15,541 nt of DNA from Bacteroidales bacterium (GTDB lineage: Bacteria; Bacteroidota; Bacteroidia; Bacteroidales; WRGA01): NCBI GenBank assembly GCA_031279795.1, contig JAITHZ010000045.1, forward strand, positions 1-15,541, read 5' to 3'. Each line of letters opens with the position of its first letter. Within the stretch, counting starts at the first letter, position 1. The notes beneath the pieces were generated by a model. The model was not told where the DNA came from. It did not search any database and saw only the letters and a list, made by a program, of their open reading frames with translations. Of this stretch, positions 1 to 5,885 are shown piece after piece. Both the position numbers and the translations under genes were made by a program.

Positions 1-547
1 GCCGGCCGGCTATTATTATTCGTATGGCGGTCAGTTCAAGAATCTTGAAGAAGCAAAAAAACGGCTGTCAATAGCCATTCCTGTGGCATTACTGCTTATT
101 TTCAGTCTGTTGTTTTTTACTTTTCGAAGTGTGAAATTAGCCTTGCTTATTTTCACAGCCGTACCTCTCTCGGCCATTGGCGGAGTAGTTGCCTTGTGGT
201 TGCGCGATATGCCATTCAGCATTTCTGCTGGCGTAGGATTCATCGCCTTGTTTGGCGTGGCGGTACTGAACGGAATTGTGCTGACAGGACAATTCAATCA
301 GTTGAAAAAAAGTGGCGTAACCGACGTTTACCAGCGCGTAAGAATCGGTACGCAAAAACGGCTGCGTCCGGTATTGATAACGGCTTTGGTGGCGTCGCTG
401 GGATTCCTTCCAATGGCGCTTTCCACCAGCGCAGGGAGCGAAGTACAAAAGCCGCTGGCGTCGGTCGTCATCGGTGGATTGATAACAGCTACATTGTTGA
501 CGCTGATTGTGTTGCCTGCTCTGTATGCAATGTCTAACAAATCATAA
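1..547 (+). CDS. Heavy-metal-type RND efflux pump (CusA/CzcA family), C-terminal part only
   Basis: This is the C-terminal fifth or so of an inner membrane RND pump that exports substrate by proton antiport through a three-part envelope complex. The frame is open from base 2 to TAA at 545-547, so the start lies outside the window. The visible part begins with the end of a periplasmic segment (PAGYYYSYGGQFKNLEEA). Five hydrophobic helices follow, matching TM8 to TM12 of the family, and include the HME-type stretch GFIALFGVAVLNGIVL. The later RLRPVLITALVASLGFLPMA and final LPALYAM are also typical of CusA/CzcA. The protein ends soon after the last helix, so no TolC domain is fused to it, unlike some Bacteroidetes homologues. 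A channel gene and an adaptor gene follow on the same strand. The metal (Cu/Ag or Co/Zn/Cd) cannot be told, because the residues that decide it lie upstream of the window. Confidence 0.93.
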   Translation, partial: PAGYYYSYGGQFKNLEEAKKRLSIAIPVALLLIFSLLFFTFRSVKLALLIFTAVPLSAIGGVVALWLRDMPFSISAGVGFIALFGVAVLNGIVLTGQFNQLKKSGVTDVYQRVRIGTQKRLRPVLITALVASLGFLPMALSTSAGSEVQKPLASVVIGGLITATLLTLIVLPALYAMSNKS

Positions 548-563
548 TAATTCAAATAATATT

Positions 564-598
564 TAACAGACACTGTAATATTATCTCGCAGTCTGTTA
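564..598 (+). other. Hairpin in the gap between pump and outer membrane channel genes
   Basis: An 8-bp perfect inverted repeat (TAACAGAC at 564-571, GTCTGTTA at 591-598) has a 19-base loop. A second small palindrome, TATTAT-C-ATAATA, lies at 597-609. No T-run follows, so this is not a classical terminator. In an operon transcript it could protect an RNA end or tune channel expression relative to the pump. That role is inference, and short repeats of this size can occur by chance in AT-rich spacers. Confidence 0.3.
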
Positions 599-621
599 TT
601 ATCATAATAGAACAAACAATT

Positions 622-1815
622 ATGGAAAGAAAATTAATTGTATTCACACTGCTGATTATCGCCTCAGTAAGAGGCGAAATCAAATCGCAGGAAAAATCCC
701 TACCGGAATGTATCGACATTGCCCTGCAAAACAATCTGCAACTCCGTGTCGCAGAATTGGATATACAACGGGCTAAAACAGAACAGACAACAGCATTTAA
801 TCCCGAAAAAACAAGCGTGACTTACGAACAGGATCCGCTAACACCCGACTGGATTGATAAAAAACTGACTGTTTCGCAAACAATGGAATTTCCAACAGTT
901 TATATTTATCGGAAAAAGATGCTGGCACACGAAACGCGGTTGGTGGAAAACGCGGCTCAAGCGTTTCGCAATGAACTTGTCAGAGACGTATCTGTCGCTT
1001 ATTATGCCATTTTTCAAGCCCGTCAAAAAATGCACTTGCTCCAGCAGCAAGACAGTCTTTATGCCGGATGTTTGCAAACTTCCGCGTCGAGGCTGCGTGT
1101 GGGAGAAACAAATTCGCTGGAAATGATGAATGTCCTGAGTCGTCGGCAGGAAAACCGGCTGCAATTGCAGGAAGCAACTGTTGAGCTGGAAAATGCGCAG
1201 TTGACCTTGATGCAGTTGCTGAATACGTCATCTGTTATTCGACCAACGAAAGGAGAATCGGGAAAAATACCGGAAGTTTTTCCCGAAACAACCGATTCTG
1301 TTGCAATTCGCGAAAATCCGTCTCTTGCATATTATGCGCAGCAAATGAATGTGCTTGATATGCAGACATCTGTTGAAAAAAGCAAATTATTGCCGGATTT
1401 GTTTGTCGCCTACACATTCGGCGATATGGCGCATCCTGGATTTCAGGTGGGCGTTAGCGTTCCGTTATTTTTTGGAACACAGCGCGCCAGAATAAAATCA
1501 GCTGAAATACAGCACACGCAGGCCGGAGTAAAAAAGCGTCAGGCGGAACAGGCCTTGCAACAGGCATATCACCGGCAGCGTGTTGAATACTGTACGGCCA
1601 AAGAAAATCTGACCTATTATGAAACGGAAGGATTGGCGCAGGCCGACGAAATGCTGAAAATTGCCAGCGCCACATACCAGACAGGCGAAATTGACTATAT
1701 GGAATATGTCCAGCATTTGCAGGCCGTAATCGACGTCAGGCTGCGACATATCGAAGCCTTAAGCCGATACAACAAATCGGTTATTCAATTAAAATATTTA
1801 AGAGGAATTAATTAA
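622..1815 (+). CDS. TolC-family outer membrane efflux channel (CusC/CzcC-like)
   Basis: This is the outer membrane factor of the RND complex: a trimeric barrel with a long periplasmic alpha-helical tunnel. The 397-residue product starts with a short signal peptide (MERKLIVFTLLIIASVRGE, cleavage probably around residues 18-23). There is no lipobox cysteine, so it is probably not lipidated. The mature part opens with the family pattern SLPECIDIALQNNLQLRVAELDIQRA. Two long Gln/Ala/Glu-rich helical repeats follow, each ending in strand-forming segments such as LLPDLFVAYTFG and FQVGVSVPLFFG. The length is slightly below the usual 410-480 residues. The gene lies 74 bp after the pump gene and one base before the adaptor gene, so it is almost certainly in their operon. 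ATG 622 is the first start that gives a signal peptide. Substrate is set by the pump, not by this protein. Confidence 0.92.
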   Translation: MERKLIVFTLLIIASVRGEIKSQEKSLPECIDIALQNNLQLRVAELDIQRAKTEQTTAFNPEKTSVTYEQDPLTPDWIDKKLTVSQTMEFPTVYIYRKKMLAHETRLVENAAQAFRNELVRDVSVAYYAIFQARQKMHLLQQQDSLYAGCLQTSASRLRVGETNSLEMMNVLSRRQENRLQLQEATVELENAQLTLMQLLNTSSVIRPTKGESGKIPEVFPETTDSVAIRENPSLAYYAQQMNVLDMQTSVEKSKLLPDLFVAYTFGDMAHPGFQVGVSVPLFFGTQRARIKSAEIQHTQAGVKKRQAEQALQQAYHRQRVEYCTAKENLTYYETEGLAQADEMLKIASATYQTGEIDYMEYVQHLQAVIDVRLRHIEALSRYNKSVIQLKYLRGIN

Positions 1816-1816
1816 A

Positions 1817-3031
1817 ATGAAAGAAAAAATGAAAGAAATAAAAATAAAAAAACTATTATTGCCATTTTGGGGCGCTATCCTGTTGATGGTTTCATGCCAC
1901 GAAAAGGCGCAACAGGAAAACAGAGAAGAACATGAAATGCCTGCAGGAATTGTTGAAATGACTGGCGAACAGATGAAAACAGCAGGAATTACGCTGGGAC
2001 AGATTGAAATGAAAAATCTGCACAGTGTGATCAGAGCAAACGGACAGCTGGTTTTGCCGCCACAGAACAGAGCCGACGTCAACTCGCTGATGTCTGGCAT
2101 TGTGAAGGAAATTGCCGTAACAGAAGGCGTAACCGTGAGAAAAGGACAAACACTGGCTCTGCTGGAAAACCTGGACATTGTGAAGCTGCAGGAAGAATAC
2201 CTGACACTGACACAGGAACTGGTTTACAGCCGACAGGAATACGAACGACAACAGGAATTAAACACACAGCAAGCCGGCGCAGCAAAGATTCTTCAGCAAA
2301 CTCAAGCACAGTACGAGGCCGGAAAAGCCCGACTGAAAGGGTTGGAAACGCGCCTTCGTCAGTTGCATGTAGATCTCGCAGCAGTATCCGCTGGAAATTT
2401 TGCGACAAAAATTCCAATTACAGCGCCAATTGCGGGCATTGTAGGGAAAATATTCATCAAAACAGGCAGTTATGTTGATATGCAAACTACATTGATGGAA
2501 ATTGCCGACCATTCGCAAATGCACTGCGATTTGCAAGTATTTGAAAAAGATTTTCCGAAAATAACAGTCGGACAGCGAGTAAATATTTCATTGACAAACA
2601 ACGATATGAAATCCATTTCGGGAACCGTTTTTCATGTAAACCGTTCGTTTGAAAACGAAAGCAAGTCCATTATTGTTCATGTAAAAATCAATCATCCCAA
2701 CAAAACGGAAAGTGGCAGCGCGTTGCTGTTGCCCGGCACCTTCGTATCGGCGTTGATAGAGCTTGGCAGTCAGACGGTAAAAGCCGTTCCAGCAGACGCT
2801 ATCGCCCATTCCGACGGGAAACAGTACCTATTTGTTCTCGACGAACAAAATGACGCTGAAAATGACGCTGAAAAAGAATATTTTTTCAAGCAAACAGAAA
2901 TCATAGCTGGAATCGCAGAAGCGGGATATGTGGAAATAAGTCCGTTGGAAAAATTACCCGACAGCGCGCATATCATCGTCAAGGGCGCGTTTTATGCAAT
3001 GTCGAAAGTAAACAGTTCAGAGGATGAATAG
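1817..3031 (+). CDS. RND periplasmic adaptor lipoprotein (membrane fusion protein, CusB/CzcB-like)
   Basis: This adaptor links the inner membrane pump to the outer membrane channel. The 404-residue product has a basic N-terminus, a hydrophobic core and a lipobox LMVSC, so it is probably lipidated on Cys27. A first lipoyl/barrel half follows (about residues 75-120, SGIVKEIAVTEGVTVRKGQTL). Then comes an alpha-helical coiled-coil hairpin rich in Gln/Glu (about 120-190) and the second lipoyl half (ITAPIAGIVGKIFIKTGSYV). Beta-barrel and membrane-proximal domains complete it (GQRVNISLTNNDM, LLPGTFVSALIEL, VPADAI). The gene starts one base after the channel stop codon, which suggests translational coupling. 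An AGAGGA at 1801-1806 could act as ribosome binding site for ATG 1817; Met5 (1829) is an alternative start. It has no His-rich N-terminal metal-binding tail. An acidic NDAENDAE stretch near residues 345-352 comes from a 12-bp duplication. Confidence 0.94.
   Translation: MKEKMKEIKIKKLLLPFWGAILLMVSCHEKAQQENREEHEMPAGIVEMTGEQMKTAGITLGQIEMKNLHSVIRANGQLVLPPQNRADVNSLMSGIVKEIAVTEGVTVRKGQTLALLENLDIVKLQEEYLTLTQELVYSRQEYERQQELNTQQAGAAKILQQTQAQYEAGKARLKGLETRLRQLHVDLAAVSAGNFATKIPITAPIAGIVGKIFIKTGSYVDMQTTLMEIADHSQMHCDLQVFEKDFPKITVGQRVNISLTNNDMKSISGTVFHVNRSFENESKSIIVHVKINHPNKTESGSALLLPGTFVSALIELGSQTVKAVPADAIAHSDGKQYLFVLDEQNDAENDAEKEYFFKQTEIIAGIAEAGYVEISPLEKLPDSAHIIVKGAFYAMSKVNSSEDE
2849..2872 (+). repeat. 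12-bp in-frame tandem duplication within the adaptor gene
   Basis: Two exact copies of AATGACGCTGAA stand side by side (2849-2860 and 2861-2872) and encode NDAE twice. The unit is a multiple of three, so copy change keeps the frame. It lies in the membrane-proximal domain, probably in a surface loop before the strand EYFFKQTEII. Confidence 0.8.
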
Positions 3032-3036
3032 CCTTT

Positions 3037-3076
3037 GGACAAATGACAGCATTAATGCTATACTGCCATTTTGTCC
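3037..3076 (+). terminator. Imperfect hairpin just after the RND operon; possible terminator
   Basis: GGACAAATGACAG (3037-3049) can pair with CTGCCATTTTGTCC (3063-3076), giving 12 base pairs with one bulged T (3069) and one A-C mismatch. The hairpin starts six bases after the adaptor stop codon, a typical place for a terminator, but no T-run follows. It may end transcription weakly or protect the 3' end. A second small palindrome, GCTTTAAAGC, follows at 3078-3087. Confidence 0.4.
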
Positions 3077-3117
3077 TGCTTTAAAGCTCATTATATTAAT
3101 GTTTTGCATATATTAGG

Positions 3118-3130
3118 TGACATAATGTCA
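3118..3130. promoter_or_regulatory. Palindrome TGACAT-A-ATGTCA upstream of hsp20, operator-like
   Basis: Perfect 6-bp arms around one central base lie 87 bp before the hsp20 start codon. The size and symmetry fit a site for a dimeric transcription factor. It does not match the CIRCE/HrcA heat shock operator (TTAGCACTC-N9-GAGTGCTAA). No regulator can be named. Confidence 0.35.
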
Positions 3131-3166
3131 TAGCAATAGTCGATTTTTCCTTTGGCATGGTTCTTG

Positions 3167-3194
3167 TAATATTGTTTGTGTAAAAACAATATTA
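3167..3194. promoter_or_regulatory. 11-bp perfect inverted repeat in the hsp20 leader/promoter
   Basis: TAATATTGTTT (3167-3177) and AAACAATATTA (3184-3194) are exact reverse complements around the six bases GTGTAA. The repeat ends 23 bp before the hsp20 ATG. Its left arm covers a TATTGTTTG that loosely resembles the Bacteroidetes -7 element (TAnnTTTG), and a TTTG lies upstream at 3151-3154; the spacing is shorter than usual, so the promoter itself is uncertain. The repeat could be an operator for a stress repressor, or an AU-rich hairpin in the mRNA that melts with heat. Confidence 0.45.
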
Positions 3195-3217
3195 TTAACA
3201 CATAAATTCAAAGAAGT

Positions 3218-3652
3218 ATGATACCGAATGTAAGAACTCAAGCATGGTTACCGAGTGTATTATTTGCAGATTTCCTGAATGATGGAATTTCCGGTAACAT
3301 TTTTGGCAAACAGCAAATTTCCGTACCGGCGCTGAATATTGTGGAAACCGACAACGGATTCCGTGTAGAACTGGCCGTTTCGGGCATTGCAAAGGAAGAC
3401 ATCAAGATTGATGTAAGCAAGGAAAACATGATGGTAATTTCGGCTGAAGCGAAAACCGAATCGGAAGAAAAACAGGAACGTTACCTGCGCAGGGAATTTG
3501 GCTACACGCAGTTTAAACGCTCGCTGACGCTGCCCGACAATGTGGACAAGGACGCCATCGCAGCTTCGTTTAACAACGGAGTACTGGCGATTGAAATTCC
3601 CCGTAAAGTAAAAGAGGAATCCGAACGAAACCGTACCATCGAAATAGCCTAA
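3218..3652 (+). CDS. hsp20: Small heat shock protein, Hsp20/alpha-crystallin family
   Basis: This is an ATP-independent cytoplasmic holdase that binds unfolding proteins during stress and hands them to ATP-driven chaperones. At 144 residues it has the normal bacterial length. A short N-terminal arm (residues 1-38) is followed by the alpha-crystallin domain, which begins near VPALNIVETDNGFRVELAVSG. The domain continues through IKIDVSKENMMVISAE, the FKRSLTLPDNVD strand and the typical NNGVLAIEIPR stretch. The C-terminal tail ends TIEIA, an I-x-I-like motif that in this family docks into the neighbouring subunit. The gene stands alone between the RND operon and tig. It has its own 186-bp upstream region with palindromes and a strong terminator behind it, so it is probably regulated separately. 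Confidence 0.95.
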   Translation: MIPNVRTQAWLPSVLFADFLNDGISGNIFGKQQISVPALNIVETDNGFRVELAVSGIAKEDIKIDVSKENMMVISAEAKTESEEKQERYLRREFGYTQFKRSLTLPDNVDKDAIAASFNNGVLAIEIPRKVKEESERNRTIEIA

Positions 3653-3665
3653 CATGCTGCCTGTT

Positions 3666-3703
3666 AGCTCATAGCCTCGCTGCGGTGAGGCTATGAGCTT
3701 TTT
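3666..3703 (+). terminator. Rho-independent terminator of hsp20
   Basis: A perfect 13-bp stem (AGCTCATAGCCTC at 3666-3678, GAGGCTATGAGCT at 3687-3699) with an 8-base loop is followed at once by TTTTTATTTT. It lies 13 bases after the hsp20 stop codon and separates hsp20 from the tig-clpP-clpX operon. Confidence 0.93.
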
Positions 3704-3727
3704 ATTTTCATAAAAATCAAATTAGAT

Positions 3728-3758
3728 TTTGATAATTAAAAGAAACAATGTAATTTTG
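3728..3758 (+). promoter_or_regulatory. Bacteroidetes-type promoter of tig-clpP-clpX
   Basis: TTTG at 3728-3731 (-33 element) is separated by 19 bases from TAATTTTG at 3751-3758 (-7 element). This is an exact match to the primary sigma factor consensus of Bacteroidetes (TTTG / TAnnTTTG). Transcription should begin a few bases after 3758, giving a leader of about 35-40 bases before the tig ATG at 3803. Confidence 0.82.
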
Positions 3759-3802
3759 CACTCTTCAAATATGAAAAAAAATAAATAGTTAATATATTGA
3801 TA

Positions 3803-5167
3803 ATGAAAATTTCAGAAGAAAAAGTAGATGCTCTAAATTCAATACTCGCAGTGGAGATTGAAAAGAAGGATTATCAACAAAAGGTAGATCAACGACTGCG
3901 GGAATTGTGTCGAAAAACAGTTTTACCCGGCTTCCGGCCAGGAAAAGTTCCTCTCGGACTAATCAAGAAAAGATTTGGCGCTGCAATATTAGCTGAAGAA
4001 TTGAATGAACTTGTCTCGCGGGGAGCCTCCGATTATATTCATGACAATTCGTTGCGAATCATTGGCGAACCGCTGCCCAGACGGGAAGAAATGCCAACAG
4101 ACTTTGAAACACAGGAAAGTTTTGAATTTAAGTTTGATTTAGGAATAGTACCTGAAATACAGTTAAATATCCGAGAATACAACGATAAAATACCCTTTTA
4201 TCGCATTATCGCTTCCGACAGCATGATTGAGGAACGCAGAAAAGAGCTTGTCAGCCAATTTGGAAGTTTTGTTGAGATAGAAGATGAATCGACTGAAAAA
4301 GACATACTTATAGGAACACTAACGGAATTGGATGAGGCAGGAATCCCCTCTGAAAACGGTTTACATGTCGAAAATGCTGAATTGATGCCCATCTCTGTGA
4401 ATGAGGCTGAACGGCAGGCGTTTATCGGTCTGCAAAAAGGCGCGACAATTGTCGTGAATCCTCAAAAAATGTATGGCGATAATACCGCCCTGATGGCATT
4501 TTTTCTTCATACAAACAAAGAAAAGGCACAAAACATTTCTGCAAGTTTTATTTTTGATATCACATCGGTTACCCGCCATAAAGATGCCGAAGTGGACGAA
4601 GCATTTTTCATAACACTCTTTGGCGAAGGCAGCAAGATAAAAACAGATGAAGATTTTCGGGAGTGGATAAAATTGGACATTGATCGAACATTTTCCAAAG
4701 ATGTTAGCATGAAATTTATCTTTGAGATAAAAAAACATCTGCTGCAAAAATACCCCGTTGCGCTTCCCGATGAATTTACTAAGCGCTGGTTACATGTGTC
4801 CAAAGAATTGCCAGAAGACGAGATCGAAAAGACGTATCCATCATTTCAGCAAACGATGCAATGGAATTTTCTTGCACGGCAATTATCCGACGAGTTGGGC
4901 ATTGAGGTAACCCAAAAGAAAATTGAAAAGGTAGCTAAAGAATTCGTGCTTCGCCAGACTTCTCGGCAAGGCATACAGGTGACAGACGATCTTATGCAAA
5001 AATATGTTACCGACTTGCTGGCAGAAGATAAATACGTACAAATATTCGCGGAAGAAATCATAAACGATGGAATCGGGTACTATTTCATCAACAACAAACT
5101 GGTGGAATATAAAGAAATTTCGCTCGAAGATTTTTTAAAAATGAAGAATAACAATGAAGAAAATTAA
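3803..5167 (+). CDS. tig: Trigger factor, ribosome-associated chaperone
   Basis: Trigger factor binds the ribosome at the exit tunnel and shields nascent chains. This 454-residue product has the N-terminal ribosome-binding domain with the signature GFRPGKVP at residues 43-50 (family GFRxGxxP). The central FKBP-like domain (about 150-245) is degenerate: the usual PPIase-type residues are hard to find, as is common in Bacteroidetes trigger factors, so prolyl isomerase activity is doubtful. The C-terminal helical chaperone arms follow, beginning near DEAFFITLFGEGSKIKTDEDF. ATG 3803 is the preferred start because its product begins MKISEEKVD like relatives; a TTG two codons upstream (3797) is possible but less likely. 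The gene opens the classical tig-clpP-clpX order behind a consensus promoter, and clpP follows after 49 bp with no clear promoter of its own. Confidence 0.95.
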   Translation: MKISEEKVDALNSILAVEIEKKDYQQKVDQRLRELCRKTVLPGFRPGKVPLGLIKKRFGAAILAEELNELVSRGASDYIHDNSLRIIGEPLPRREEMPTDFETQESFEFKFDLGIVPEIQLNIREYNDKIPFYRIIASDSMIEERRKELVSQFGSFVEIEDESTEKDILIGTLTELDEAGIPSENGLHVENAELMPISVNEAERQAFIGLQKGATIVVNPQKMYGDNTALMAFFLHTNKEKAQNISASFIFDITSVTRHKDAEVDEAFFITLFGEGSKIKTDEDFREWIKLDIDRTFSKDVSMKFIFEIKKHLLQKYPVALPDEFTKRWLHVSKELPEDEIEKTYPSFQQTMQWNFLARQLSDELGIEVTQKKIEKVAKEFVLRQTSRQGIQVTDDLMQKYVTDLLAEDKYVQIFAEEIINDGIGYYFINNKLVEYKEISLEDFLKMKNNNEEN

Positions 5168-5216
5168 ATACCATTTAACCGATTAATTTTATAAACGCTA
5201 TAATAAATATTTTAGT

Positions 5217-5885
5217 ATGGATTTTAGAAAATATGCAACCAACCATTTGGGAATGAACGGGCTTTCGCTTGATCAATATACAGGGACAGTCAACAGTTAC
5301 ATTTCGCCATCCATTTTGGAAGAACGGCAATTGAACGTAACACAAATGGATGTCTTTTCCCGTTTAATGATGGATAGAATCATTTTCCTCGGCACACAGA
5401 TAGACGATTATACGGCAAACGTCATTCAGGCGCAGTTGCTATATCTGGATTCAGCCGATCCGGGAAAGGACATTTCAATATACATCAATTCTCCCGGCGG
5501 TTCTGTTTATGCAGGACTGGGAATTTACGACACCATGCAGTTTATTTCCAGCAATATCCAAACCATCTGCACAGGACTGGCCGCATCATTTGCCGCAATT
5601 TTGCTGGTGGCCGGAACAAAAGGACGACGCTCGGCCCTGAAACATTCGCGAATCATGATACATCAGCCTCTGGGCGGAGTTCAGGGACAGGCTTCCGACA
5701 TTGAAATCGAAGCAAAAGAAATCCAAAAAGTAAAACAAGAACTCTATTCAATCATCGCTGAACATTCGGGAAATTCTTATGAAAAAATTTATGCCGATTC
5801 CGACCGGAATTATTGGATGACTTCGCAAGAAGCCAAAGAATACGGCATGATTGATGAAATTTTAACAAAAAAAATATTTAAATGA
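5217..5885 (+). CDS. clpP: ATP-dependent Clp protease proteolytic subunit, with Asn at the catalytic Asp position
   Basis: ClpP forms a 14-subunit serine protease chamber fed by ClpX. The 222-residue product has an N-terminal extension or propeptide (about 1-33) and then the family core EERQLNVTQMDVFSRLMMDR, with INSPGGSVYAG forming the oxyanion-hole region. The nucleophile is Ser124 (GLAAS) and the base is His149 (MIHQPLGG). The third triad position is unusual. Aligning DSDRNYWM with E. coli TERDRFL and B. subtilis DTDRDNFM puts Asn198 (codon AAT, 5808-5810) at the catalytic Asp. Met after the serine is replaced by Phe125, and the usual Pro before NSR/HSR by Lys142. The rest of the protein is intact, so the gene is not a pseudogene. 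It overlaps clpX by four bases (ATGA), which indicates coupled translation. Activity may be low, or depend on ClpX or on a second ClpP. Confidence 0.95.
   Translation: MDFRKYATNHLGMNGLSLDQYTGTVNSYISPSILEERQLNVTQMDVFSRLMMDRIIFLGTQIDDYTANVIQAQLLYLDSADPGKDISIYINSPGGSVYAGLGIYDTMQFISSNIQTICTGLAASFAAILLVAGTKGRRSALKHSRIMIHQPLGGVQGQASDIEIEAKEIQKVKQELYSIIAEHSGNSYEKIYADSDRNYWMTSQEAKEYGMIDEILTKKIFK

Noticed and set aside
3771..3788. Tiny ORF (MKKNK) in the tig leader
   Set aside because: Five codons of A-rich sequence with no conservation signal; likely chance, although it lies in the transcribed leader.
3797..3802. TTG start two codons upstream of the tig ATG
   Set aside because: The ATG at 3803 gives the usual MKISEE-type N-terminus; a TTG start adds only two residues and needs a rarer start codon.
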